The notes under the pieces: model-generated | Databases searched by the model: none | What the model saw: only the letters and a program-made list of their open reading frames with translations | Told to the model about the DNA's origin: nothing | Origin: Ignatzschineria indica | Lineage (GTDB): Bacteria > Pseudomonadota > Gammaproteobacteria > Cardiobacteriales > Wohlfahrtiimonadaceae | Length of the DNA: 64,000 nucleotides | NCBI RefSeq assembly: GCF_003121925.1 | Contig: NZ_QEWR01000002.1 | Location: forward strand, 186,001-250,000 | Direction of reading: 5' to 3' | Position numbers and translations under genes: made by a program | Part shown: positions 48,245 through 56,638 of the stretch, in pieces | Layout: each line of letters starts with the position of its first letter | How positions within the stretch are numbered: the first letter of the stretch is position 1

Positions 48245-49951
48245 CTATTCTGTGCGATAGACCTCTTTTCCACCGACATAGGTCTTTAAGACTTTTGTAT
48301 TACCGATCGCTTCTGGTGGATGATTGAGAGGATTTCGATCAAGAATAATATAATCTGCAAATTTCCCTGGTTCTAAAGAGCCGATATAGCGATCAGCATC
48401 AAGCATATAGGCTGCTTCAATAGTGGCTGAACGTAAAACCTCAGTTAAGGTTAGATCTCTATCGGTATTGAGCCTTGGATTATCATCCCCATCACCCCGT
48501 CTTGTGACGGCAACTTTAAAAGCAAACCACTCATCGAGAGGATCGATCGGCCAATCGCTGCCAAAAGCAACTCGAACACCGGCATCATAAAACTTACCGG
48601 CCGTCTCTAGATATTGGAATCGCTCCTCTCCTAAGATCTCCATCATCTCATCGGCAAAAACTTGTGGGTAGTCAGCCCATTGAAATGAGAGGCAAGGAAT
48701 CGCCCCAAGTGCTCTAAAACGCTCATACTGATGGGGGGAGGTCAACTCATTATGGGCAAGGCTTGGGCGAATATCCGCTTTTACTTGAGCGCGCATCTTT
48801 TCAATTGCATTGAGGGTCGCTTCAATCGCCCCATCGCCAACAGTATGCATATGGGGATGAAATCCATGTTGGCTCACTTCGGTAATAAGTGCTGTTAATA
48901 GCTCATCTGAGTAGTAGAGATCCCCAGTCTGTTCTGATAAACGATATTCTGGCGCACTCTTTGTCCCATAATTGATACGGTAAGGGGAGAGGAGTGCTGC
49001 CGTATGGATCGGTGCTTGCATAACGCCATCGACAAAAAATTTGGCATGTTGAATAAAAATTCCTGGTGACACTTCCCATGATGCATCACTATATTTTTTT
49101 GCAAATGCCGCCATCTCTTCTACCGCATGGGGAACATCGGCAACAGTTGGGGAATCATCGGGGGTAATCTCACGCGCGCCTAAGAGGCGAAGGGTTAATT
49201 TACCTGCCTCTTTAACTGCAGTAAAAGCATCAAATTGAAGGGGCAGTGCGCGGGCATCCATCACCGTTGTTACGCCTTGACGATTAAGGAGTTGCTGGAC
49301 ATTCTCCGCAACTTGGATAGCCGCCGTGGCATCGAGTGTTGGAATTGAATCATAAGCACGCATTGCCGGCGCATCTTCCATGATTCCATTAAGCATCCCA
49401 TCAGAATAGCGACGAATCGTACCATCTTTGGGCGTCGGAGTAGATTCATCAATACCGAAGAGCTCTAATGCTCGGCTATTTGCAACTAAGGTATGGCAAT
49501 CATTGGCAAAGAGAATAACGGGGCGTACGGTATCGAGCTGATCAAGATCACGGCGAGTAATATCATATCCTAATGGGAGAACGGCATGGCGAAGATAGGC
49601 CCGGACAGGGAGCCAATCCCGATCCCCTTTCTGTGTATCTCGGTCGAGATAATCTTGAATAAATTTTAGAGTCTCTTCTACCGAGAGTGATTGATAATCT
49701 AAATTACAGCCGGAGAGCTGTAGTCCACCCCAGAAAGGATGAAGGTGGGAGTCGATAATTCCCGGCATTAACATCTTGCCGGCAAGATCGATCTGCTCTG
49801 TTTCTGTACTGATATATGGTTTGAGCAAATCTAAAGTCCCTGTAGCAAGTACTTTGCCATCCTTGAAAGCGATTGCTTCGGTGATCTGATGTGCTGCATC
49901 TGCTGTAAAGATTGCGCCGTTGTAGTAGATTTTATCTGCGAATTGAGCCAT
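48245..49951 (-). CDS. Amidohydrolase family protein, YtcJ-like
   Basis: A 568-residue metal-dependent hydrolase of the amidohydrolase-3 (YtcJ) group. Metal-binding blocks are MLMPGIIDSHLHPFWGGLQL near residue 60, HMHTVGDGAIEATL near 370, SLAHNELTSP near 400 and VAFGSDWPIDPLDEW near 467; EPGKFADYIILDRNPL is the usual C-terminal closing block. Substrates in the group are mostly unknown (imides, N-acyl compounds). GGGAG precedes the ATG. It is a single gene; neighbours give no clue. Confidence 0.9.
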   Translation of the reverse strand: MAQFADKIYYNGAIFTADAAHQITEAIAFKDGKVLATGTLDLLKPYISTETEQIDLAGKMLMPGIIDSHLHPFWGGLQLSGCNLDYQSLSVEETLKFIQDYLDRDTQKGDRDWLPVRAYLRHAVLPLGYDITRRDLDQLDTVRPVILFANDCHTLVANSRALELFGIDESTPTPKDGTIRRYSDGMLNGIMEDAPAMRAYDSIPTLDATAAIQVAENVQQLLNRQGVTTVMDARALPLQFDAFTAVKEAGKLTLRLLGAREITPDDSPTVADVPHAVEEMAAFAKKYSDASWEVSPGIFIQHAKFFVDGVMQAPIHTAALLSPYRINYGTKSAPEYRLSEQTGDLYYSDELLTALITEVSQHGFHPHMHTVGDGAIEATLNAIEKMRAQVKADIRPSLAHNELTSPHQYERFRALGAIPCLSFQWADYPQVFADEMMEILGEERFQYLETAGKFYDAGVRVAFGSDWPIDPLDEWFAFKVAVTRRGDGDDNPRLNTDRDLTLTEVLRSATIEAAYMLDADRYIGSLEPGKFADYIILDRNPLNHPPEAIGNTKVLKTYVGGKEVYRTE

Positions 49952-50102
49952 ATCGTCTCCCTATTGTTGATCTATTAAGTTGACCTGTTAAGTTCTACTC
50001 TATTAGTTATGAGGTTATGCGTCATGATCATTGGTTTCATTATTATTGGTTGATGATGAATTGATTGATGATGACACTATTGTTTTGAGAAATTATTAAT
50101 CC

Positions 50103-51134
50103 CTATTGGGAGATCAGCTCCTTGAGGAGAAGGATCAACTTTTCAGGATTCTCTTCGGGCAGAAGATGATCAGCATCGATCTCTCCTCCTTTAACTGTTT
50201 TAGATAGAGTTGTACTCTCTTCATTGAGTGCCGTAAAGGCAGCTTGAGAGCTCAGTTGAAAGATCGCACGTGAATTTTTCCCCCAAAGAATGGTGATGGG
50301 AACCCTCTCATTGAGTGTTTGTAACATCTCTGCGGTAAAGGGGAGAGGATCTTTTTGGGTTAAGAGCTTATTGAGGGTATGTCGATTCTCCTCTTTAATC
50401 TCTTGAATATGCTTCGATTGTTCTTTGAGAGTGAAGGGCGCATTTTTACAGGCGGCTATAAAGTGATCGATTGCCTGCATCTCCTCATTTCGACGAAAAG
50501 CACGAATGATAGGGCTCATCATCTTAGCGATATCCCGGGTAAATTGTTGATGTTTCTCTTCAGAGATCCCATAACTAGGGATAATGAGTTCATAGAGAAT
50601 TAGCTCTGAGAAGAGTGAGTGGTTTTGTGATCGATCTTTGTCCGCCGCTAAGAGCGCAACATGACAGGCATAAGACCATGCTATAACAATATATTTCCGC
50701 TGAGGTTTTCCCTCTTGCTTATTGAGCGCTTGGCAAAAGGCGACAACCTCTGCGGCATGGCGATCGGTATCAAATAGTATCTCCCCTTCAGCACTCCCCG
50801 GCTCGATCTTCCCAAAGCCTGAGAGGGTTAATGCATAACAATCATATTGTGGGAAGGCAGAAAGGAAGGGAAGCCATGTGCGAGCATCTCCTAATATCCC
50901 ATGAAGAAAGAGAAGTGCCGGCGTCTCATCGCTCTTGACTCCCTGTTGATGGCTTTGACATTGAAGATAGGAGAGGGATAGATGCTGATGATGTTGAGCA
51001 TCTTGACTATCTTGACTATCTTGATTGCCTTGAGGATCGATCTCAATTGTTAAGGTCTTAGCATTAATCATTTCGGTTTCTCTTTGAGGTATGAATGTTT
51101 GAGATATTGAGGTTTCTGTTAACTTCTCGTCCAT
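50103..51134 (-). CDS. Alpha/beta hydrolase next to bioA, possible BioH substitute
   Basis: A 343-residue alpha/beta hydrolase-fold protein. The oxyanion-loop motif LLFLHGILGDARTWLPF is near residue 77, and the nucleophile elbow reads AWSYACH, with both glycines of GxSxG replaced by alanine. The late DADHLLPEENPEKL offers the catalytic histidine, but the usual acid position (WGKNSRAIF) has no aspartate. The N-terminal 50 residues contain a repeat-derived QDSQDSQDAQ tract. It lies 88 bp after bioA on the same strand, and no bioH is otherwise in the window, so pimeloyl-ACP methyl ester hydrolysis is a reasonable guess. The degenerate active site makes this uncertain. Confidence 0.72.
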   Translation of the reverse strand: MDEKLTETSISQTFIPQRETEMINAKTLTIEIDPQGNQDSQDSQDAQHHQHLSLSYLQCQSHQQGVKSDETPALLFLHGILGDARTWLPFLSAFPQYDCYALTLSGFGKIEPGSAEGEILFDTDRHAAEVVAFCQALNKQEGKPQRKYIVIAWSYACHVALLAADKDRSQNHSLFSELILYELIIPSYGISEEKHQQFTRDIAKMMSPIIRAFRRNEEMQAIDHFIAACKNAPFTLKEQSKHIQEIKEENRHTLNKLLTQKDPLPFTAEMLQTLNERVPITILWGKNSRAIFQLSSQAAFTALNEESTTLSKTVKGGEIDADHLLPEENPEKLILLLKELISQ

Positions 51135-51222
51135 CTTCCTTCCACCTTATCCTGTTGTAGAGGGCGGGTTGTTGCTTATTATTTTTCATATAGATTCACT
51201 CAGATTTCATGGAGAGCGCTCA

Positions 51223-52599
51223 CTACTGCTCAACAAACTCTGAAAAATCTTCCCGGTTGAGGAGGTCCACTAAGGCTGATGTCAGCTCTCTGAGCTCCTC
51301 TTTATTGGTAATAAAGGGGGGCATAATATAGACCAGGCGGTTGAAGGGGCGAATCCAAACGCCGCGATCGACAAAATATTTCTGAATACGAGCTTGATTG
51401 ACGGGACGTTTTAACTCGACAACGCCTATTGCGCCTAAAACACGGACATCTTCAATATGGGGATTCTCTCTCAATGGATTTAAGAGCTCCTCTTTGAGCT
51501 GCTTCTCAATACGGGAGACATTCTCTTGCCAATGACCTCCTTCTAGCAGTGAGAGGCTCGCATTCGCTGCGGCACAGGCTAAGGGATTACCCATAAAGGT
51601 GGGGCCATGCATAAAGCATTTTGCCTCGCCTTGACTAATTGTCTCGGCAACATGGCGTGTTGTTAAAACTGCAGAGAGTGTTAAGTATCCACCGGTTAAT
51701 GCTTTTCCAAGACAGAGGATATCGGGAACGACGCCGGCATGTTCACCTGCTAAGAATCGTCCCGTACGACCAAATCCTGTAGCAATTTCATCAAATATCA
51801 GAAGAACGCCACTCTTATCACAGAGCTCTCGAAGGACTTTAAGATAATTGGGATGGTAGAAGCGCATGCCCCCGGCACCTTGAACAATCGGTTCGGCAAT
51901 CACGGCAAAGAGCTCATGATGATGTTTTGCAAAGAGCTCTCGCAAATTATCGGCTGCGGAATCATCCCAAGGCTCATCAAAACCGATGGTGAAGGTATCT
52001 GCAAAGAGGTGGTTTGGGAGATAATCACCATAGATAGAGTGCATCGAGTTTTGTGGATCGCAAACAGACATCGCACCAAAGGTATCTCCATGGTAAGCAT
52101 GAGAGAGTGAGAGAACGCGATGACGTGGTTTTTCAGCTCTTCCTTCACGCTTTGCGGCTAAACTCTCTTTGGCTTGCCAATATTGAAAGGCCATCTTAAG
52201 CGCAACTTCAACAGCAACTGAGCCAGAATCTGCAAGAAAGACACACTCTAACGCCGATGGTGTCAATTCGATCAATTTTTTAACAAGGTCCACCGCAGGT
52301 TGATGGGTAATGCCACCAAACATCACATGAGAGACCTTCTCCAGTTGTGCTTTAATGGCTTCATTCATCACAGGATGGTTGTAGCCATGAAGTACCGCCC
52401 ACCAAGAAGACATCCCATCGATAAGCTCCCTTCCATCTTCCAGGCGTAATTTGACCCCTTCTGCCGAAGTAACCGGATAGCAAGGAAGTGGCTCACTCAT
52501 TGAGGTATAAGGGTGCCAGATATGTTGGGTATCAAATGTTAAATCGATAGAATCAAAACACGTATCGTGACCTTGTAAGGATTTTTTCTCTTGTTTCAT
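51223..52599 (-). CDS. bioA: Adenosylmethionine-8-amino-7-oxononanoate aminotransferase
   Basis: The PLP enzyme that converts KAPA to DAPA using S-adenosylmethionine as amino donor, third step of biotin ring assembly. It has 458 residues from the ATG at 52599 (MKQEKKSLQ, after AAAGAGAAGAAG); the frame is open 19 codons further. Family blocks: HIWHPYTSM near residue 27, DGMSSWWAVLHGYNHP near 60, SHAYHGDTFGAMSV, IFDEIATGFGRTG with the PLP aspartate near 245 and LCLGKALTGGY with the PLP lysine near 275. It is divergent from bioF-bioC-bioD across a 443-bp region. Confidence 0.97.
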   Translation of the reverse strand: MKQEKKSLQGHDTCFDSIDLTFDTQHIWHPYTSMSEPLPCYPVTSAEGVKLRLEDGRELIDGMSSWWAVLHGYNHPVMNEAIKAQLEKVSHVMFGGITHQPAVDLVKKLIELTPSALECVFLADSGSVAVEVALKMAFQYWQAKESLAAKREGRAEKPRHRVLSLSHAYHGDTFGAMSVCDPQNSMHSIYGDYLPNHLFADTFTIGFDEPWDDSAADNLRELFAKHHHELFAVIAEPIVQGAGGMRFYHPNYLKVLRELCDKSGVLLIFDEIATGFGRTGRFLAGEHAGVVPDILCLGKALTGGYLTLSAVLTTRHVAETISQGEAKCFMHGPTFMGNPLACAAANASLSLLEGGHWQENVSRIEKQLKEELLNPLRENPHIEDVRVLGAIGVVELKRPVNQARIQKYFVDRGVWIRPFNRLVYIMPPFITNKEELRELTSALVDLLNREDFSEFVEQ

Positions 52600-52920
52600 C
52601 TTCTTCTCTTTAGGTTGATGGTTTGTGCTGCGATAAATTATCCACTTATCATCCACTTATCATCCATCTGTTATCTATTTTATTATCCACTTACTTTCCA
52701 TGATCAATCTCTGTAAAGAGTGGTGTATTGCTGATAGAGCGGAGAGCTAAATGAGATTTACAGCTCAAGTGATAGAGCTCTATGGTACTATAAATAAGAT
52801 TTTTGATAACACTTTTAGGGTTCAATCTCACCTGAAGAGCATCGTAGGTTAATGAAGGGATCCCATAAGATCCCCTAAGGGTTCATTTAGAGGTTCATTA
52901 GAACTTATAAGGGGTATAAG

Positions 52921-52941
52921 AGGTTATAGGGATAATAACCT
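52921..52941. promoter_or_regulatory. Inverted repeat between bioA and bioF
   Basis: AGGTTAT-N7-ATAACCT in the 443-bp divergent bio region (52600-53042). It is a candidate operator. It does not match the E. coli BirA operator, whose arms run TTGTAAACC to GGTTTACAA. The rest of the region is AT-rich with no gene. Confidence 0.4.
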
Positions 52942-53042
52942 ATCAAGATGTTATCAATATGTTTTTCAAGATAATATATTTTAGGAATCGATAGGAATCG
53001 CCATTGATAAACCTTAGCAATGATTGCTAGAGCGTTTTCTCA

Positions 53043-54407
53043 ATGGCTTTTATGGTTATGTGGAAAGAAAGAATTAGAAAAGCGCTCGAGCAACAACGAC
53101 TCGATGATCGTTATCGGCAGAGAGTTGTCTGTCATGCACAGGGAAGCAGCATCAATATTGAAGTTGAAGAGGCAACATATCTCAACTTCTCTTCTAATGA
53201 TTATCTTGGTTTAGCTCACCATCCTCAATTAGTTCTTGCCGCAGCTTATGGTGCAGAACATTATGGTGTGGGAAGTGGTGGTTCGCCCCATGTAACAGGA
53301 TTTAGTCGCCCACTTGCGCTATTGGAAGAGCGATTGGCAGATTGGTTGGGGTATGAAGCAGCGATTGTCTATCCTTCTGGATTTACAGCTAATCAGGCAG
53401 TGATCAAGGTGCTGATTGAGAAAGGGGATCTCATTATTGCTGATCGACTCTCTCATGCATCACTTATGGAGGCCGCTATCTTATCTCCTGGACGATTGCA
53501 TCGCTTCAAGCATAATGATCTGCAATCATTAGAGAGTTATCTCGAACGTTATAGTGTTTCTTCGTTTAATCCTTTATCTGACGCTTCATCTCTTGATACT
53601 TCCTCTTTACCAACACCACTTAAAACGCCACTTAAACTAGTCGTTACAGAAGGGCTCTTTAGTATGGATGGTGATGGCGCTCCTCTTAGTGAGATAGCGA
53701 AGGTAGCGGCTAATTATGGAGCACTTTTAATGGTGGATGATGCACATGGGATTGGCATTATGGGTGATGAAGGGAGAGGAAGTTGTGATCAAGCCGGCAT
53801 TAAGCCAGATATTCTTATTGTCACTTTTGGAAAAGCCTTTGGTTGCAGTGGTGCGGCGGTCCTTCTCTCTGATGAGCTTGCTGAGTATTTTACTCAATTC
53901 TCTCGCCCATTAATCTATAGTACGGCGATTCCACCTATGCAGGCAGAGATCTTAAATGAGGCGATTACCCTTATTCGCTCTGATGAAGGGGAGAAGCGTC
54001 GACAGAAGCTTGCGGCGAATATTGCCTATTTCCGTACTCGCATGGGAGATATGCTTGCCACTTTGAAAGAGAGATTTAGTCGTGATTTTACGCTATCTCC
54101 CGGGATTAATGAATTTAATATGCTCCCTTTTCCTTGCCTTATACCCTCCGAGAGTGCTATTCAGCCATTAGTGATCGGAGAGGATTCAGTGGCATTGAAA
54201 TTATCAAGACTATTGAAGAATCATGGGATCTGGGTTTCGGCGATTCGGCCACCGACCGTTCCCCCTAAAAGTGCGCGTCTCCGTATTACTATTACCGCAG
54301 AACATCAACAATCGATGATCGATTATCTTATTGATCAATTAGAAGAGTCGCTCATTATCCTTTTAACTCAACAGAACGATGAAGCGGTGGGTGTGCTAGA
54401 TGTGTAG
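53043..54407 (+). CDS. bioF: 8-amino-7-oxononanoate synthase
   Basis: A PLP-dependent alpha-oxoamine synthase that condenses pimeloyl-ACP with alanine to KAPA. It contains LNFSSNDYLGLAHHP near residue 46, GVGSGGSPHVTGFSRP near 75, VVTEGLFSMDGDGAPL, VDDAHGIGIMGDEGRG near 235 and the PLP lysine in VTFGKAFGCSGAAVL near 262. At 454 residues it is about 70 longer than E. coli BioF: there is a Ser-rich insertion near 180 (SSFNPLSDASSLDTSSLPTP), extra residues near 360 and a C-terminal tail. The ribosome site is weak. It overlaps bioC by 8 bp. Confidence 0.95.
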   Translation: MAFMVMWKERIRKALEQQRLDDRYRQRVVCHAQGSSINIEVEEATYLNFSSNDYLGLAHHPQLVLAAAYGAEHYGVGSGGSPHVTGFSRPLALLEERLADWLGYEAAIVYPSGFTANQAVIKVLIEKGDLIIADRLSHASLMEAAILSPGRLHRFKHNDLQSLESYLERYSVSSFNPLSDASSLDTSSLPTPLKTPLKLVVTEGLFSMDGDGAPLSEIAKVAANYGALLMVDDAHGIGIMGDEGRGSCDQAGIKPDILIVTFGKAFGCSGAAVLLSDELAEYFTQFSRPLIYSTAIPPMQAEILNEAITLIRSDEGEKRRQKLAANIAYFRTRMGDMLATLKERFSRDFTLSPGINEFNMLPFPCLIPSESAIQPLVIGEDSVALKLSRLLKNHGIWVSAIRPPTVPPKSARLRITITAEHQQSMIDYLIDQLEESLIILLTQQNDEAVGVLDV

Positions 54408-55362
54408 TTTGATAGATCGTGTAGCAAAGCCTGAGGTGCAGAAAAAATTTGGCACCTATGCGGCACAATATGATTCTGTTGCCGTTGTTCAACGGGAAAT
54501 TGCAGATCGCTTAATGACTCGATACCTATTGCCGGCACTTCTTCCTTTAAGTGATAAGAAAAGTGGTAAGAGCGGTAATAGGGAAGATAAGGTGAGGGAG
54601 TCTTCTCATCCCATCAAAATTTTGGATGCCGGTGCCGGAACAGGCTATCTCGGGCGCGCACTGAGGGGCGCATTGGTCACTGCTCCTATCGTGAATTCAA
54701 ATAGTATCGCAAATAGTATCGAGGGAGCTATAGATAAGGATCAATCACCTATTACCGATCTGTCTTCGGCAAAAGCGCTGTTGAATCATCAAATAGAATT
54801 GACCGCTTTCGATCTTGCGCCAGAGATGCTATCGATGACAAAGGCGCAAGGGGGCTATCAGGCATTTGTTGAAGGGGATATTGAGCAGATCGGGAAGACT
54901 TTTTCGGCTGCCTCTTTCGATTTTACAATGAGTAGCCTTGCGGTGCAGTGGTGCCATAGTCTTCAGCAGGCATTGATCGAATTACAAGAAGTGACTCAAC
55001 AAAGACTCTTTGTGACAACACTGCTCGATGGCACATTGCAAGAATTAGAGAATGCTTTTAAGACCGTTGATGATCAACAACATATTCTCCCTTTTGTCTC
55101 TTTTGAAGAGGCGAACCATATCGTGACGCAATTGGGCGGAGAGTTGATTCATTATGAGAAGGTGATGTACTTTCCAACTTTAAAGGCGCTCTTTAAGAGT
55201 TTACGTTCAATAGGGGCATCGGCATTGCCGGCGCGTCGAAAGGGGTTGATGGGACGAAATGATTTTTTAAAGATCGATCACTATTTTCAGCAACTCGGCG
55301 CTTATCAATTAACTTATCATGTGGCTGAAATTATCTTGCCAGGCAGTAGTGATAGAGATTAG
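54400..55362 (+). CDS. bioC: Malonyl-ACP O-methyltransferase
   Basis: The SAM-dependent methyltransferase that caps malonyl-ACP so that fatty-acid synthesis can build the pimelate chain. It starts with the BioC pattern VQKKFGTYAAQYDSVAVVQR, then motif I ILDAGAGTGYLGRAL near residue 75 and the diagnostic SSLAVQWCHSLQQAL near 182. The 320-residue length exceeds E. coli BioC (251) because of low-complexity insertions near 50-68 and 90-125; the second contains a 12-bp DNA duplication coding NSIANSI. The start overlaps the bioF stop, so translation is coupled. A partner demethylating esterase (BioH or other) is required. Confidence 0.93.
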   Translation: MCSLIDRVAKPEVQKKFGTYAAQYDSVAVVQREIADRLMTRYLLPALLPLSDKKSGKSGNREDKVRESSHPIKILDAGAGTGYLGRALRGALVTAPIVNSNSIANSIEGAIDKDQSPITDLSSAKALLNHQIELTAFDLAPEMLSMTKAQGGYQAFVEGDIEQIGKTFSAASFDFTMSSLAVQWCHSLQQALIELQEVTQQRLFVTTLLDGTLQELENAFKTVDDQQHILPFVSFEEANHIVTQLGGELIHYEKVMYFPTLKALFKSLRSIGASALPARRKGLMGRNDFLKIDHYFQQLGAYQLTYHVAEIILPGSSDRD

Positions 55363-55488
55363 GCTGAGATTAGGAAAAGAAGTTAGGCGAAGAAATTTAA
55401 GTTGTAGCAGCGTTAATATCGATAATCACAATATCGATGATCGATATAGAAGATCAATATGGAAGATCAATAGAAGAAGGGAGATAAA

Positions 55489-56208
55489 ATGGCGCAAGAG
55501 AAACAAGCAGAGAATCATCAACAATGGTTTATCACCGGCACCGATACTGAGATTGGTAAAACCTATGTAACAACGCTTTTACTAAAAGCACTTAATCGGC
55601 AAGGCGCAAAGGCAAATGGTTATAAGCCGGTCGCCTCTGGTGCAGCAGAGACCCCGATAGGTATTAAAAATCCTGATGCTTACTCATTACTTAAGGCCTC
55701 CTATTGTGATCTCGATTATGAGCATGTTAATCCTTACTTCTTTCTTGAAGAGGAGGCACCCCATATTTTGGCCGAAAAAGGGGGAAGAACAATCGAATTT
55801 GCGGTGATGAATCGTGGTTTAAAATATCTCGAGAGTCAAGGAGAGATCACCTTAGTCGAAGGGGCTGGAGGCTGGTATACACCCTTGAGCTTCAAGCGTA
55901 GCTATAGCGATTGGGTTATTGAGAATCGACTCCCTGTAATTGTTGTTGTGGGTTTAAAGCTCGGTGTGATCAATCATGCGCGTCTAACCTTTGATGCCAT
56001 TGAGGCTGCTGGTTTAGAGATTACCGGCTGGATTGCAAATCATCTCTCTGATTCTCCCTCATTACCTAACTATATTGCCGGCATTCAAGCATTTACCGAT
56101 ATTCCCATGATTGGGGAAATTCCCTATCAAGCCGCAGCAGATCCGGCATTGATGGAGAAGGTAGATCAATATTTCGATCTCGATCCATTACTGAGGGGAG
56201 TAGCGTGA
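55489..56208 (+). CDS. bioD: Dethiobiotin synthetase
   Basis: An ATP-dependent carboxylase of 239 residues that closes the ureido ring, converting DAPA to dethiobiotin. The P-loop GTDTEIGKTYV is near residue 18, YKPVASGA near 45, LVEGAGGWYTPL near 124 and VVGLKLGVINHARLT near 152. AAGGGAG precedes the ATG. It is 126 bp after bioC, completing bioF-bioC-bioD. The final enzyme, biotin synthase bioB, is not in the window. Confidence 0.96.
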   Translation: MAQEKQAENHQQWFITGTDTEIGKTYVTTLLLKALNRQGAKANGYKPVASGAAETPIGIKNPDAYSLLKASYCDLDYEHVNPYFFLEEEAPHILAEKGGRTIEFAVMNRGLKYLESQGEITLVEGAGGWYTPLSFKRSYSDWVIENRLPVIVVVGLKLGVINHARLTFDAIEAAGLEITGWIANHLSDSPSLPNYIAGIQAFTDIPMIGEIPYQAAADPALMEKVDQYFDLDPLLRGVA

Positions 56209-56289
56209 TAGGGCAATCAATAGAGTAGTGAACATATCTTTAAAAGATATTTAAAGAGGATTGATAGTGTTGATTTTATTGCTCTTTTT

Positions 56290-56490
56290 TTAAAAACTAC
56301 TTGCATGCTTAATTGATTCCACATACTTTAGATAGTTCTCTTGATAACGCTCTCTTTCACTCGCCATAGGGCCGGGAGGCTCATCTCTGGATGAAAAAGG
56401 GCGTTTAATAAAGGAGACTGACAGCGTTGATGGAATTGATATTGATAGGGTTGATGGGGTTGATAGGCGCAGCGGTCGATCGCTACTCAT
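56290..56490 (-). CDS. Possible small protein, doubtful
   Basis: A 66-residue frame on the minus strand in the 430-bp region between bioD and the PLP-lyase gene (56209-56638). The N-terminal half is a repetitive Ser/Pro/Thr stretch from simple DNA repeats. The C-terminal half (SSRDEPPGPMASERERYQEN and the ending SIKHASSF) has a composition like a real protein. There is no good ribosome site at the ATG, and a 14-bp duplication lies exactly at the start. It may be a real gene with a later, non-ATG start, a decayed gene or chance. Confidence 0.35.
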   Translation of the reverse strand: MSSDRPLRLSTPSTLSISIPSTLSVSFIKRPFSSRDEPPGPMASERERYQENYLKYVESIKHASSF

Positions 56491-56504
56491 CGATCGCTAC
56501 TCAT
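56477..56504. repeat. 14-bp perfect tandem duplication
   Basis: Two exact copies of CGATCGCTACTCAT at the start of the doubtful small frame. The length is not a multiple of three, so on the minus strand the upper ATG (56504) reads into a stop after five codons and only the lower one stays open. Confidence 0.8.
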
Positions 56505-56638
56505 TAAAGGAAATGATATCGGTAGTTATGCGTGGAGGTTACGGAGTATTAATTATCAATTGTCAATCAGCGGTTATTAGGCACAATGAATAGAATAATA
56601 GAGTCCATTTGATGATGAGAGTAGGGGAGATATTAAGA

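Noticed and set aside
52921-52941. BirA operator in the bio divergent region
   Set aside because: The inverted repeat has arms in the opposite orientation to the known BirA operator, so I list it only as an unassigned repeat.
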